Shown in pieces: positions 33,067 through 41,052 of a DNA stretch of 64,000 nucleotides (positions within the stretch are counted from its first letter, which is position 1; each line of letters begins with the position of its first letter). A model generated the notes under the pieces. The model was not told the origin of the DNA and made no database searches. It saw nothing but the letters and a program-made list of their open reading frames with translations. A program made the position numbers and the translations under genes. Source of the DNA: Actinomycetes bacterium (GTDB taxonomy: Bacteria > Actinomycetota > Actinomycetes > Propionibacteriales > Nocardioidaceae); the NCBI GenBank assembly GCA_023460975.1, contig JAEWOG010000099.1, positions 124,001 through 188,000 of the forward strand, read 5' to 3'.

Positions 33067-33798
33067 CTAGCCCGCAACCGGCGACTGGGTGTGCGTACCG
33101 CCCACTGCCGCGCCGACGAGTTCACCGGTGGGCAGTCGCCACGAACGGCGGTGCTCCTTGCAGGGGCCGAGCCGTCGCAGCGCCTCGATGTGCGCGTGCG
33201 CGGAGTAGCCCTTGTTCTCCTCCCAGCCGTAGTCCGGGAAGTCTGCCGACATGGCCAGCATGATCGCGTCGCGGGACAGTTTGGCCAGCACGCTGGCTGA
33301 GGCGACCCCGCTGCATCGCATGTCGCCCTTGATCATCGTCACCACTGGTGGCAGGGCGCCCGATCGCTCGGGCTCTCCGAACAGCCCTTCCTGGACCGGC
33401 GGCGAGAGGTAGTCGTGGTTGCCGTCCAGCAGCACCAGCTCCGGGCGTACGACAAGCTGCCCCAGCGCCCGCGTGCCGGCCATGCGGAGGGCCGCCATGA
33501 TTCCGAACTCGTCGATCTCCGCCGCGCTCGCGTGCCCGACGGCGTGGTCCAGGGCCCACCGCTTGATGCGCGGCGCCAGGTGCGCCCGGCGAGCCGGGGT
33601 GAGCAACTTGCTGTCGCGTACGCCCGTGGGGGCGCTCGGGGTGTCGAGGGAGATGACGACGACGCCCAGCGTCACAGGCCCCGAGAGGGCCCCTCGACCC
33701 ACCTCGTCCACGCAGGCCAGCAGGGAGACGCCCCGCTCCCGCATGAGCGCCCGCTCACGACGCAGGGTCGGCGTGGTCGAGGCCGTCGCGCGTGCCAT
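33067..33798 (-). CDS. rnhB: Ribonuclease HII
   Basis: RNase HII removes ribonucleotides from DNA and RNA in hybrids. The 243-residue protein has the catalytic DEVGRGALSGPV (about 34-45), the DSKLLTPARRAHLAP loop, the central LLDGNHDYL Asp, and the KGYSAHAHIEALRRLGPC C-terminal segment. ATG 33798 lies 5 nt downstream of the lepB stop. The order rnhB-lepB-rplS is conserved. Confidence 0.95.
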   Translation of the reverse strand: MARATASTTPTLRRERALMRERGVSLLACVDEVGRGALSGPVTLGVVVISLDTPSAPTGVRDSKLLTPARRAHLAPRIKRWALDHAVGHASAAEIDEFGIMAALRMAGTRALGQLVVRPELVLLDGNHDYLSPPVQEGLFGEPERSGALPPVVTMIKGDMRCSGVASASVLAKLSRDAIMLAMSADFPDYGWEENKGYSAHAHIEALRRLGPCKEHRRSWRLPTGELVGAAVGGTHTQSPVAG

Positions 33799-33803
33799 GT
33801 CGG

Positions 33804-34616
33804 CTACTTGGGCGAGGGGCTGTCGGCCGCCTCGTCCTTCGGCGCCGGGACGTCCTCGAACGCGTCGGCAGTGCCGATCCAGGTGAAGTGGGATGCCGGC
33901 CACAGCAGTACGAACACCTTGCCGACAACCAGATCCACCGGAACGTACGCATCTCCGCCCACGCAGTCGGTCTCCGAGGGCTTGCACAGATGGTGGGAGG
34001 AGTCGGCAGACCAGGCCCGGTTGTCACCCATCACGAACACGTGCCCCTCGGGGATCACGCCGGAACTCCAGTCCTCGCCGCACTGGGTGACCATCGGGCC
34101 GGCGCACCCGGCGTCGGGCATCCGGATGTACGGCTCGTCGATCGGCTCGCCGTTGACCATGAGGCGCCCCTGGTCGTCGCAGCAGGTGACGGTGTCCCCA
34201 CCCACGCCGATGACGCGCTTCACGAGGTGCCCACCGGTCGGGTAGAGCCCGATCTTGCTCATCGCCTTGATGACGAGGTTGTCGGGCGTCGCGGAGTCCA
34301 CGGAGTTGAGCCACCCACCCGGGTCCTTGAACACCACGACGTCGCCCCGCTGCGGGGAGTCGCCGCCCCAGTACGAGACCTTCTGGACGAGGATGCGGTC
34401 GTTCTCGACCAGACCCGGCTCCATCGACTGGGACGGGATGTAGAAGGCCTGCAGGAAGAACGTCTTGACGCCCACGGCCAGCAGCAGCGCAAACCCGAGG
34501 AGCAGGATCGACTCCAGCCACAGCGGCAGGGCGTGCTTCTTGGCCGGGGACGACGAAGACCGCGACCCCGCCTCGTCGGTGTCGACGGGATGGGGATCGC
34601 GGTCTTGGTCAGTCAC
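33804..34616 (-). CDS. lepB: Type I signal peptidase
   Basis: LepB cleaves Sec and Tat signal peptides outside the membrane. The 270-residue protein has one N-terminal transmembrane segment (about 34-58), the catalytic Ser S64 in IPSQSMEPG and Lys K133 in GHLVKRVIGVGGD, then the GHVFVMGDNR box. It starts at GTG 34616 after a short gap from rplS. Cysteines in TVTCCDD, DAGCAGP, TQCGED, HLCKP and TDCVGG could form disulfides. Confidence 0.95.
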   Translation of the reverse strand: MTDQDRDPHPVDTDEAGSRSSSSPAKKHALPLWLESILLLGFALLLAVGVKTFFLQAFYIPSQSMEPGLVENDRILVQKVSYWGGDSPQRGDVVVFKDPGGWLNSVDSATPDNLVIKAMSKIGLYPTGGHLVKRVIGVGGDTVTCCDDQGRLMVNGEPIDEPYIRMPDAGCAGPMVTQCGEDWSSGVIPEGHVFVMGDNRAWSADSSHHLCKPSETDCVGGDAYVPVDLVVGKVFVLLWPASHFTWIGTADAFEDVPAPKDEAADSPSPK

Positions 34617-34641
34617 GCAGCAGAGCCTAGCCAGTGGCTGC

Positions 34642-34992
34642 TCAGGCCTCGCGGCGCTCCTTGATCTTGGCTGCCTTGCCGCGCAGGTTGCGCAGGTAGT
34701 ACAGCTTCGCGCGGCGCACGTCACCGCGGGTGACGACCTCGATCTTCTCGAAGATCGGGGAGTTCAGCGGGAATGTACGCTCCACGCCGACGCCGAAGGA
34801 GACCTTGCGGACGGTGAAGGTGCGGCCGATGCCCGAGCCGTGGACCCGGATCACGACGCCCTGGAAGACCTGGACACGAGAGCGGCTGCCCTCGATGACC
34901 TTCACGTGGACCTTGACGGTGTCACCGGCACGGAAGTCCGGGACGTCGTCGCGCTTGATGGAGTTGCCGAGCTCGGCAATGACGTTGGTCAT
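34642..34992 (-). CDS. rplS: 50S ribosomal protein bL19
   Basis: bL19 sits at the subunit interface. The 116-residue protein starts MTNVIAELGNSIKRDDVPDF and includes GDTVKVHVKVIEGSRSRVQV and the TFPLNSPIFEKIEV segment. I chose ATG 34992 (AGGAG 6 nt upstream) rather than the in-frame 35013. It heads rplS-lepB-rnhB with its own promoter about 160 nt upstream. Confidence 0.97.
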   Translation of the reverse strand: MTNVIAELGNSIKRDDVPDFRAGDTVKVHVKVIEGSRSRVQVFQGVVIRVHGSGIGRTFTVRKVSFGVGVERTFPLNSPIFEKIEVVTRGDVRRAKLYYLRNLRGKAAKIKERREA

Positions 34993-35149
34993 GTCAGCTC
35001 CTACGGATGCCACAGGTCAGCCGAGGGTTGAAGTGTGTGTCGGCGGTCTGCTCGGTCAGCCAGTCGTCGCGCCCCCTGTGGCAGGTGCGGATCGACGGCC
35101 CCCGGGGTGAAGGTTCCGGGCGACCTCGGCCAGAGCAGACCAAGAATGA

Positions 35150-35180
35150 AGTTTGCCAGAGCAGCCCGGGTGCGTGCCAA
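35150..35180 (-). promoter_or_regulatory. rplS promoter (TTGGCA, 19 nt, CAAACT)
   Basis: On the minus strand TTGGCA (35180-35175), within GGGCGCGATTGGC, is 19 nt from CAAACT (35155-35150). The segment GGGCGCGATTGGC and the GCTCTGGCA just before the -10 are repeated upstream of rpsP. The leader would be about 150 nt. Confidence 0.45.
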
Positions 35181-35194
35181 TCGCGCCCTCACCC

Positions 35195-35242
35195 GGACGT
35201 CATGCGTACGGCGGGGACTCTCACGCGCAGCGCATGACGTCC
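35195..35242 (-). terminator. trmD terminator-like inverted repeat
   Basis: GGACGTCATGCG (35195-35206) and CGCATGACGTCC (35231-35242) form a perfect 12-bp stem with a 24-nt loop, 32 nt after the trmD stop. A third partial copy, GGACGTCACG, follows at about 35251. It separates trmD from the rplS promoter. Confidence 0.55.
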
Positions 35243-35273
35243 GAGGCGCCGGACGTCACGCCAGCGGGCGCAC

Positions 35274-36455
35274 TCAGCCCCGACGCCGCTTCTGCAGCAG
35301 TACGGGACTGCGCGAGTCGTCCGGGTCGCCGCTGAGGTTGCCAGCGACGCGGTAGCCGGCGCGACGGTAGCGACGCAGGTTGGCCTCGCTCCCCGAACCA
35401 GTGAACAGCAGGAAGCGGGTGACCGACTCCGGGGCCTGGGACTCCGCGTGGTCCAGGAGCAGGCGGCCAAGACCGTGCCCCTGCATGTCGGGCGCCACCA
35501 TGAGGCGGCCGATGTCCCACGTGTCGCCGGGCGAGCGCCCGTCCTCCAGGTGGGCGCGCACCGCGCCGACCAGTCGCCCGTGCGAGCGCAGCGTCCAGGT
35601 GTGCCAGCCGCTCACCCAGGCGCGCACCTCCTCGTACGACTCCGTCAGCGCAGGGATGTTGAGTGTGTCGTTGGCGACTGCCTCCTGCACCCAGCAGGCG
35701 CGCTGCAGGGTCAGGATCTCGGCCGCGTCGCCGGGCTCCGCGCGGGCCAGCACCACGTCCCCTGCCAGCCCCGTGGGCGGCAGCAGGTCGGGGCGTCGCG
35801 CCGAGGTGCGTGCGAGGCGCTGCTCATGGCGCCACGCGGCGATGCGGCCGTGGTCACCGGAGAGCAGTACGTCGGGCACGGCGCGGTCGTTCCAGGAGGC
35901 CGGCTTGGTGTAGACCGGGTACTCCAGCAGGCCGTCCTCGTGGGACTCCTCTGCCAGCGAGTCGGGGTTGCCCATGAACCCGGGCAGGAGTCGCACGACC
36001 GCCTCGGTGATCGCCAGCGCGGCCACCTCTCCGCCGTTGAGCACGTAGTCGCCCAGCGAGATCTCGCGGACCTCCCCGATGCTCGCCGCATGCTCGATCA
36101 CGCGCTGGTCGATGCCCTCGTATCGCCCGCAGGCGAAGACGAGGTGGTCGCGACCGGAGAGATCGGCAGCCACCTCCTGGCTGAAGCGCTCTCCGCTCGG
36201 GGTGGTGAAGATGATGGTGGGACGAGTCTCACCACAGACCTCGTCGAGCGCCCGGCCCCAGGGTTCGGGCTTCATGACCATGCCGGCGCCGCCCCCGTAC
36301 GGGGTGTCGTCGACCGTGCGGTGCTTGTCGTCGGCCCACGCCCGCAGGTCATGCACGCGGAGGTCCAACAAGCCCTTGGCCTGGGCCTTGCCGGGCAGCG
36401 ACAGCGAGAGCGGCGCCAGGTAGTCGGGAAAGATCGAGACGACGTCGATGCGCAC
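35274..36455 (-). CDS. trmD: tRNA (guanine37-N1)-methyltransferase TrmD fused to a GNAT domain
   Basis: TrmD makes m1G37, which prevents +1 frameshifting. The 393-residue protein begins MRIDVVSIFPDYLAPLSLSL. It has the SPOUT trefoil-knot elements HLVFACGRYEGIDQRV and SLGDYVLNGGEVAALAITE (about 130-165). TrmD normally ends near residue 235. Here the frame continues into a GNAT-like domain (about 250-393) with WDIGRLMVAPDMQGHGLGRL, whose QGHGLG is the acetyl-CoA loop. GTG 36455 is 4 nt after the rimM stop. The acetylation target is unknown. Confidence 0.93.
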   Translation of the reverse strand: MRIDVVSIFPDYLAPLSLSLPGKAQAKGLLDLRVHDLRAWADDKHRTVDDTPYGGGAGMVMKPEPWGRALDEVCGETRPTIIFTTPSGERFSQEVAADLSGRDHLVFACGRYEGIDQRVIEHAASIGEVREISLGDYVLNGGEVAALAITEAVVRLLPGFMGNPDSLAEESHEDGLLEYPVYTKPASWNDRAVPDVLLSGDHGRIAAWRHEQRLARTSARRPDLLPPTGLAGDVVLARAEPGDAAEILTLQRACWVQEAVANDTLNIPALTESYEEVRAWVSGWHTWTLRSHGRLVGAVRAHLEDGRSPGDTWDIGRLMVAPDMQGHGLGRLLLDHAESQAPESVTRFLLFTGSGSEANLRRYRRAGYRVAGNLSGDPDDSRSPVLLQKRRRG

Positions 36456-36459
36456 GCGA

Positions 36460-37020
36460 TCAGTCCTCGGGGTGGGGCTGCACGAGGCCGGGGCGATCGG
36501 CGATGACGACCCGACCTCCGGGCACGTCGACCTCGGGAACGAGCGCGGCCACGAAGGGCACCAGGGCGTCGCGGCCATCGGGCGTGCGGACCGTGAGCAG
36601 GTCCTGAGCCGAGCCGTGCACCACGGCACTCACCTCACCGATCACGGCCCCGGTGAGGTCGTGCGCCGTGAGGCCGACGAGCTGGTGGTCGTAGTACTCC
36701 TCCGGGTCCTCGGGCGTCTCGTCGGCGCCGAGGAGAGCGTGCAGGACGATGCCGCGGGCCGCCTCAGCAGCCGTACGGTCGGCGATCTCCGCGAAACCCA
36801 CCAGCAGGACGTTCTGGTGCCAGCGCGACTTGGCCACCGTGAGGGAGCGCAGCGTGGAAGCCGACCCCTTCGGCGGTTGGGCCCGCAGAACGCTGCCGGG
36901 AGCGAAGCGCTGGTCGGGAGAGTCGGTACGCACGTCGAGGGTGACCTCGCCGCGGATGCCGTGCGGCTTGCCGATGCGGCCGACGACGACCTCGATGTCT
37001 GCGGGGTGCTGGGCGCTCAC
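36460..37020 (-). CDS. rimM: 16S rRNA processing protein RimM
   Basis: RimM assists maturation of the 30S head. The 186-residue protein has the N-terminal beta-barrel with VVVGRIGKPHGIRGEVTLDV (about 11-30) and a PRC-barrel domain with EYYDHQLVGLTAHDLTG (about 107-123). It is coupled closely to trmD. A carbamate kinase gene separates it from khpA-rpsP, which are usually adjacent. Confidence 0.95.
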   Translation of the reverse strand: MSAQHPADIEVVVGRIGKPHGIRGEVTLDVRTDSPDQRFAPGSVLRAQPPKGSASTLRSLTVAKSRWHQNVLLVGFAEIADRTAAEAARGIVLHALLGADETPEDPEEYYDHQLVGLTAHDLTGAVIGEVSAVVHGSAQDLLTVRTPDGRDALVPFVAALVPEVDVPGGRVVIADRPGLVQPHPED

Positions 37021-37115
37021 GTGACACGAGGCTAGTCGCCCGGGCCCGCGTGTGGCACGTCCAGGGTCGGGTCGTCTCGGGCCAGCCGCTCACGGCGCCT
37101 CGCGCGGCCCGGACC

Positions 37116-38075
37116 TCACCCGTGTGCGAGGTCGGAATCTGGACGCACCCTGGTGCCGCGGGCACCCCTCAGGACGTCGACCGCCTCGTCCAACTCCCCG
37201 ATCACGGCCGTACGACCACTGCGCCTGACCCAGTCGATCGCGGCTCGGACCTTGGGGGCCATGCTTCCAGCGGCGAACTCGCCCGCGGCCAGATGGACCT
37301 CCAGTTCACTCACGGTGACCTCACCGAGCGGGCGCTGACGGGCCGTGCCGAAGCCAGTCATCACCGCCGCGACGCTGGTGAGCACGACCAGCTGATCCGC
37401 TGCGACGAGTTCTGCCACGAGGACCGCCGTGAAGTCCTTGTCGACCACGGCCTCCACACCCTCGAGGGTGCCGCCAACGTCGTGGACGACCGGCACTCCC
37501 CCACCGCCGGCCACGATGACGGGCACCCCTGCGGCGACCAGCGCCTTCAGCGCGTCAGACTCCACGACCCGTACGGGCACCGGGGAGGGCACGACCCTCC
37601 TCCACCCCCGCCCGGCGTCCTCGCGTACCTCCACCTCGCCGACCGCGGCGGCCCGGGCGAGATCGGCCGTGGCATGGAAGGTCCCGATCGGCTTCGTCGG
37701 GTGGGCGAACGCCGCATCGTCCGCGTCGACGACCACCTGGGTGACGAGGCTGACCGCGGCGCCCTGCAGGCCGCGGGAGGCCATCTCGTCCGTCAGCGCT
37801 TGTTGCAACCAGTACCCGATCGACCCCTGGCTCATCGCCACGCACGTGTCCAGGGGCATGGCTGGGGTCTCCTCGGAGCGGGAGGACTCCTGTGCGAAGA
37901 CGATGCTGCCCACCTGCGGACCGTTGCCGTGGACGATGACCAGCGTGTCGCCCTGAGCCAACAGCGGCACCAGCCGTCTGGCCGTCCGATCGGCCACGCG
38001 TTGTTGGTCAAGCGCGGAGGCGGCCCCCGCCCGCATCAACGCGTTGCCGCCCAGCGCCACCACGATCCTCGCCAC
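37116..38075 (-). CDS. arcC: Carbamate kinase
   Basis: Carbamate kinase interconverts carbamoyl phosphate plus ADP and carbamate plus ATP. The 319-residue protein starts VARIVVALGGNALM and has LVIVHGNGPQVG (about 46-57), a GVPVIVAGGGGVPVV segment and VDKDFTAVLVAELV (the nucleotide-site Asp-Lys region). GTG 38075 has GGGAGGGG upstream. No arginine deiminase, ornithine carbamoyltransferase or purine-degradation gene is nearby, so its pathway is not visible from here. Confidence 0.92.
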   Translation of the reverse strand: MARIVVALGGNALMRAGAASALDQQRVADRTARRLVPLLAQGDTLVIVHGNGPQVGSIVFAQESSRSEETPAMPLDTCVAMSQGSIGYWLQQALTDEMASRGLQGAAVSLVTQVVVDADDAAFAHPTKPIGTFHATADLARAAAVGEVEVREDAGRGWRRVVPSPVPVRVVESDALKALVAAGVPVIVAGGGGVPVVHDVGGTLEGVEAVVDKDFTAVLVAELVAADQLVVLTSVAAVMTGFGTARQRPLGEVTVSELEVHLAAGEFAAGSMAPKVRAAIDWVRRSGRTAVIGELDEAVDVLRGARGTRVRPDSDLAHG

Positions 38076-38130
38076 CGCCGCCCCTCCCAGCTCGCCCCGG
38101 CCCGGACCCAGCAGTGTGGTCGCCAACGAC

Positions 38131-38163
38131 GAAGGGCGCCACCCCCATGGGGTGACGCCCTTC
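38131..38163 (-). terminator. rpsP-khpA terminator
   Basis: GAAGGGCG...CACCCC pairs with GGGGTG...CGCCCTTC (38131-38163) with one mismatch, forming a 15-bp stem 17 nt after the khpA stop. Confidence 0.65.
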
Positions 38164-38179
38164 GACGTGGTCGTGCAGT

Positions 38180-38431
38180 TCAGCGACGGCGATCGGTGTC
38201 GACGAAGTCGACCCGCGCGCCCCCGCGACCGGCCAAAGCGGAGACCACGGTGCGGAACGCGGTCGCCGTGCGGCCGTTGCGCCCGATCACCTTGCCGAGG
38301 TCATCGGGGTGGACCCGGACCTCGAGGATCGAGCCACGGCGCAGCTGCTTGTCGCGGACCGTGACGTCATCGGGATTGTCGACGACGCCGCGCACCAGGT
38401 GCTCGAGAGCCTCGGCCAGCATGGCACTCAC
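38180..38431 (-). CDS. khpA: KH-domain RNA-binding protein KhpA
   Basis: KhpA is a small KH-domain RNA-binding protein. The 83-residue product starts MSAMLAEALEHLVRGVVDNP and has the GXXG loop in DDLGKVIGRNGRTATAFR (about 43-60). The GTG start at 38431 overlaps the rpsP stop (GTGA), and the start agrees with the mycobacterial homologue (Rv2908c). ATG 38422 is an alternative. It is co-translated with rpsP. Confidence 0.93.
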   Translation of the reverse strand: MSAMLAEALEHLVRGVVDNPDDVTVRDKQLRRGSILEVRVHPDDLGKVIGRNGRTATAFRTVVSALAGRGGARVDFVDTDRRR

Positions 38432-38922
38432 GCCTCGGTGGCCTCGGTCGCCTCGGCCTCAGCAGGAGCCTCGGTGGCCTCGGCGGGAGCCTCGGTGGCC
38501 TCCGCAGCGGGAGCCTCCTCGGCGGCCTTCTCCTCGGTCTTCTTGGCCTTCTTGGTCACCGCGGCGGCCTTGGGCTCGCTCGCGGCCTCCTTGAGGGCCT
38601 CGTTGAAGATCTCGAGCTTGTCACGCTTGGGCTCAGCGACCTTGAGAGTGCCCTCGGTGCCCGGCAGGCCCTTGAACTTCTGCCAGTCACCCGTGATCTT
38701 GAGGAGGGCCTCGACGGCCTCGGAGGGCTGGGCGCCCACGCCGAGCCAGTACTGAGCCCGCTCAGAGGTGACGTCGATGAAGGACGGCTCCTCCTTGGGG
38801 TGGTACTTGCCGATCTCCTCGATGACCTTGCCGTCGCGCTTCTTGCGCGAGTCGACAACGACGATGCGGTACTGCGGAACCCTGATCTTGCCCAGGCGCT
38901 TCAGGCGAATCTTGACGGCCAC
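38428..38922 (-). CDS. rpsP: 30S ribosomal protein bS16
   Basis: bS16 binds 16S rRNA early in 30S assembly. The 164-residue protein starts VAVKIRLKRLGKIRVPQYRI and contains VVDSRKKRDGKVIEEIGKYH. After the conserved fold (about residue 90) comes a Lys/Ala then Glu/Ala/Thr/Pro-rich tail with EATEAPAEATEAPAEAEAT, as often seen in actinobacteria. GTG 38922 has GAGGAG 11 nt upstream. Confidence 0.96.
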   Translation of the reverse strand: MAVKIRLKRLGKIRVPQYRIVVVDSRKKRDGKVIEEIGKYHPKEEPSFIDVTSERAQYWLGVGAQPSEAVEALLKITGDWQKFKGLPGTEGTLKVAEPKRDKLEIFNEALKEAASEPKAAAVTKKAKKTEEKAAEEAPAAEATEAPAEATEAPAEAEATEATEA

Positions 38923-39057
38923 GTTTGTGGTGTCTCCTCGAAAGTTGTGGTCTGGTGAACTTGCCGACGCCAGGTGGGGAACACCGGGGCGGTTTGCTCG
39001 ATGGGCCGTGCGCCGGAAGGGTGAGAGGGTCCAACCCGGCACAGGACTCAGCCCATG

Positions 39058-39088
39058 ATTGTGCCAGAGCCTCGACTCCCGCCGCCAA
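39058..39088 (-). promoter_or_regulatory. rpsP-khpA promoter (TTGGCG, 19 nt, CACAAT)
   Basis: On the minus strand TTGGCG (39088-39083), within GGGCGCGATTGGC, lies 19 nt from CACAAT (39063-39058). The core element and spacing match those upstream of rplS and rpsB. It is divergent from the iron-uptake promoter about 30 bp away. Confidence 0.5.
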
Positions 39089-39119
39089 TCGCGCCCTGTC
39101 GCTCACCCTACGACCCAAC

Positions 39120-39138
39120 TTAGGCAAGGCTTACCTAA
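39120..39138 (+). promoter_or_regulatory. IdeR/DtxR iron box
   Basis: TTAGGCAAGGCTTACCTAA is a 19-bp palindrome that matches the DtxR/IdeR consensus TTAGGTTAGGCTAACCTAA at 16 of 19 positions. It covers the expected -35 zone of the leaderless promoter of the siderophore operon (-10 at 39145-39150), so the Fe2+-bound regulator should repress the operon. Confidence 0.85.
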
Positions 39139-39144
39139 ATGGTT

Positions 39145-39150
39145 TACGGT
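39145..39150 (+). promoter_or_regulatory. -10 element of the leaderless iron-uptake promoter
   Basis: TACGGT ends 7 nt before ATG 39158, 6 nt after the iron box. No Shine-Dalgarno precedes the ATG. Confidence 0.55.
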
Positions 39151-39157
39151 CTGTGGC

Positions 39158-39961
39158 ATGCATTCCGCGAGCGTTCCCCTGAAGGGGTCAGGACTCGTGC
39201 TGGCCTACCAGAAGGACGAGGTCGTGCACGGCGTCGATCTCGAGCTGGCCGCCGGCGCGATCACCACTCTGGTCGGCCCCAACGGCAGTGGGAAGTCCAC
39301 CGTGCTGCGCGCAGTCTCCCGCCTGCATCCCGTCAGCTCAGGGGCCGTGGCCGTCGATGGCCAGGACGTACGGGCGCTGCGCGCCAAGGAGTTCGCCCGG
39401 CGCGTGGCCCTGCTCTCGCAGTCGCGCCCCCACCCGTCCGGGCTCCTCGTACGGGATGTGGTCGCCTTTGGACGCCATCCCCACCGCACCCGGTTCGGCC
39501 CGCTCACCGACGCCGATCGAGAGGCGGTGAGCACGGCCATGGACATCACCGGCACCAGCCCCATGAGCGAGCGTGCCGTGGACCAGCTCTCCGGTGGCGA
39601 GCTGCAGCGTGTCTGGCTGGCCGCGTCACTGGCCCAGGACACCGCGGTGCTGCTCCTGGATGAGCCGACCAACCACCTCGACCTGCGCTACCAGGTCGAG
39701 ACCCTTGATCTGGTCCGCCGACTGGCGGACCGCGGGACCGCCATCGGGGTGGTCCTGCACGACCTGAACCACGCTGCAGCGATCGCGGACAACGTCGTCC
39801 TGCTGCACCGGGGTCAGGTCCACGCCGTCGGCGCGCCGGACACCGTGCTCACCTCCGCGAACCTCACCGAGGTCTACGGCATCGAGATCGAGACGTTCGT
39901 GGACCCCGAGTCGGGCCACGTCCACGTCGAGGCCCTCGGGCGCGCCCGTGCGCCGCGCTGA
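39158..39961 (+). CDS. Iron-siderophore ABC transporter, ATP-binding protein
   Basis: This FecE/FepC-type ATPase drives uptake of ferric siderophores. The 267-residue protein has Walker A GPNGSGKST (about 39-47), the signature LSGGELQRVWLAASLA (about 143-158), Walker B VLLLDEPTNHLDL and the switch His in VVLHDLNHAAAI. It is the first gene of a three-gene operon with a binding protein and a fused permease, behind an IdeR box. ATG 39158 is fixed by the leaderless -10. Confidence 0.92.
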   Translation: MHSASVPLKGSGLVLAYQKDEVVHGVDLELAAGAITTLVGPNGSGKSTVLRAVSRLHPVSSGAVAVDGQDVRALRAKEFARRVALLSQSRPHPSGLLVRDVVAFGRHPHRTRFGPLTDADREAVSTAMDITGTSPMSERAVDQLSGGELQRVWLAASLAQDTAVLLLDEPTNHLDLRYQVETLDLVRRLADRGTAIGVVLHDLNHAAAIADNVVLLHRGQVHAVGAPDTVLTSANLTEVYGIEIETFVDPESGHVHVEALGRARAPR

Positions 39962-39986
39962 CCCACTCTCCAAGAAAGCGAATCCC

Positions 39987-41009
39987 ATGAAGCGAACCCT
40001 GATCTCCACGGTCCTGGGCGCCACGTTGGTGCTGTCGGCCTGTGGCACCACCGACGAGGCCGGAGGCGCCGAGGCGGACACCGAGCCCACGGCGACCGCA
40101 TCGCAGGAGTGCGACGACGTCACCACCAGCACCGGCCCGGTCAGCCTCACCGACGCCTTCGGTCGTACGGTCGAGTTGGACGAGCCCGCGAGCCGCGTCG
40201 CGGTCCTGGAGTGGCAGCAGATCGAAGACGTGCTGTCCCTGTGCGTGACGCCCGTGGCCGTGGCCGACGCGGCGGGCTTCGCCACCTGGAACACCGCCGA
40301 GACCCTGCCCGAGGGCGTCGAGGACGTGGGCACCCGCGGCGAGCCCAACACCGAGGTCCTGCTGGCTGCGGCCCCCGACCTCATCATCATGGAGGCGTAC
40401 ACGGCCGAGGACGAGTCCATCAAGGCTCTGGAGAAGTTGGGCGTGCCCGTGCTCGCCACCAAGGGTGCGGACGCCGCCGACCCGATCGGCCAGATGAAGA
40501 CCACGTTCGAGCTCATCGCCGAGGCAACGGGACGCACCGAGCGTGCCGAGGTCGTGCTCGACGAGTTCGACGCCACCCTCGCCGAGGCGACCGAGCAGCT
40601 CGCCGACGCAGACCTCTCCACGACCGACTTCGTCTACTTCGACGGGTGGATCAGCGGCGGCAACGTCGCCCTGCGACCGTTCGGGCAGGGCAGTCTCGTC
40701 GGCGAACTCGGGGAGGAGCTGGGACTCACCAACGCCTGGACCGGCAAGGTCGACGAGGCCTACGGGCTGGGGCAGACCGACATCGAGGGCATGACTGAGG
40801 TCGGCGACGTGCTGCTGCTGCACACCGGAACGGTCGACCCGGACGGCAAGGAGTTCCTCGAGAAAGTTCAGTCCAACGCCGTGTGGAAGAAACTGCCGTC
40901 CGTCGTTGACGGCAACGCCCACGCCTTCCCCGCCGGCATCTGGATGTTCGGCGGTCCCCGATCCAGCGAGCAGATCGTCGAGGCCTACGTCGACGTCCTG
41001 ACCAACTGA
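39987..41009 (+). CDS. Iron-siderophore ABC transporter, substrate-binding lipoprotein
   Basis: The 340-residue protein starts MKRTLISTVLGATLVLSACG with a lipobox LSAC (Cys near residue 19). It belongs to the FecB/FhuD type (cluster 8) binding proteins: VSLTDAFGRTVELDEPASRV (about 50-69) opens the first lobe and PDLIIMEAYT follows. It should hold the ferric siderophore at the outer membrane surface and pass it to the fused permease downstream. I chose ATG 39987 (AAGAAAG 8 nt upstream) over 39948, which lies inside the ATPase gene. Confidence 0.92.
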   Translation: MKRTLISTVLGATLVLSACGTTDEAGGAEADTEPTATASQECDDVTTSTGPVSLTDAFGRTVELDEPASRVAVLEWQQIEDVLSLCVTPVAVADAAGFATWNTAETLPEGVEDVGTRGEPNTEVLLAAAPDLIIMEAYTAEDESIKALEKLGVPVLATKGADAADPIGQMKTTFELIAEATGRTERAEVVLDEFDATLAEATEQLADADLSTTDFVYFDGWISGGNVALRPFGQGSLVGELGEELGLTNAWTGKVDEAYGLGQTDIEGMTEVGDVLLLHTGTVDPDGKEFLEKVQSNAVWKKLPSVVDGNAHAFPAGIWMFGGPRSSEQIVEAYVDVLTN

Positions 41010-41052
41010 TCGCCTGCCAGGACCCCACCACTCCCACGGACGGAGGACACCA

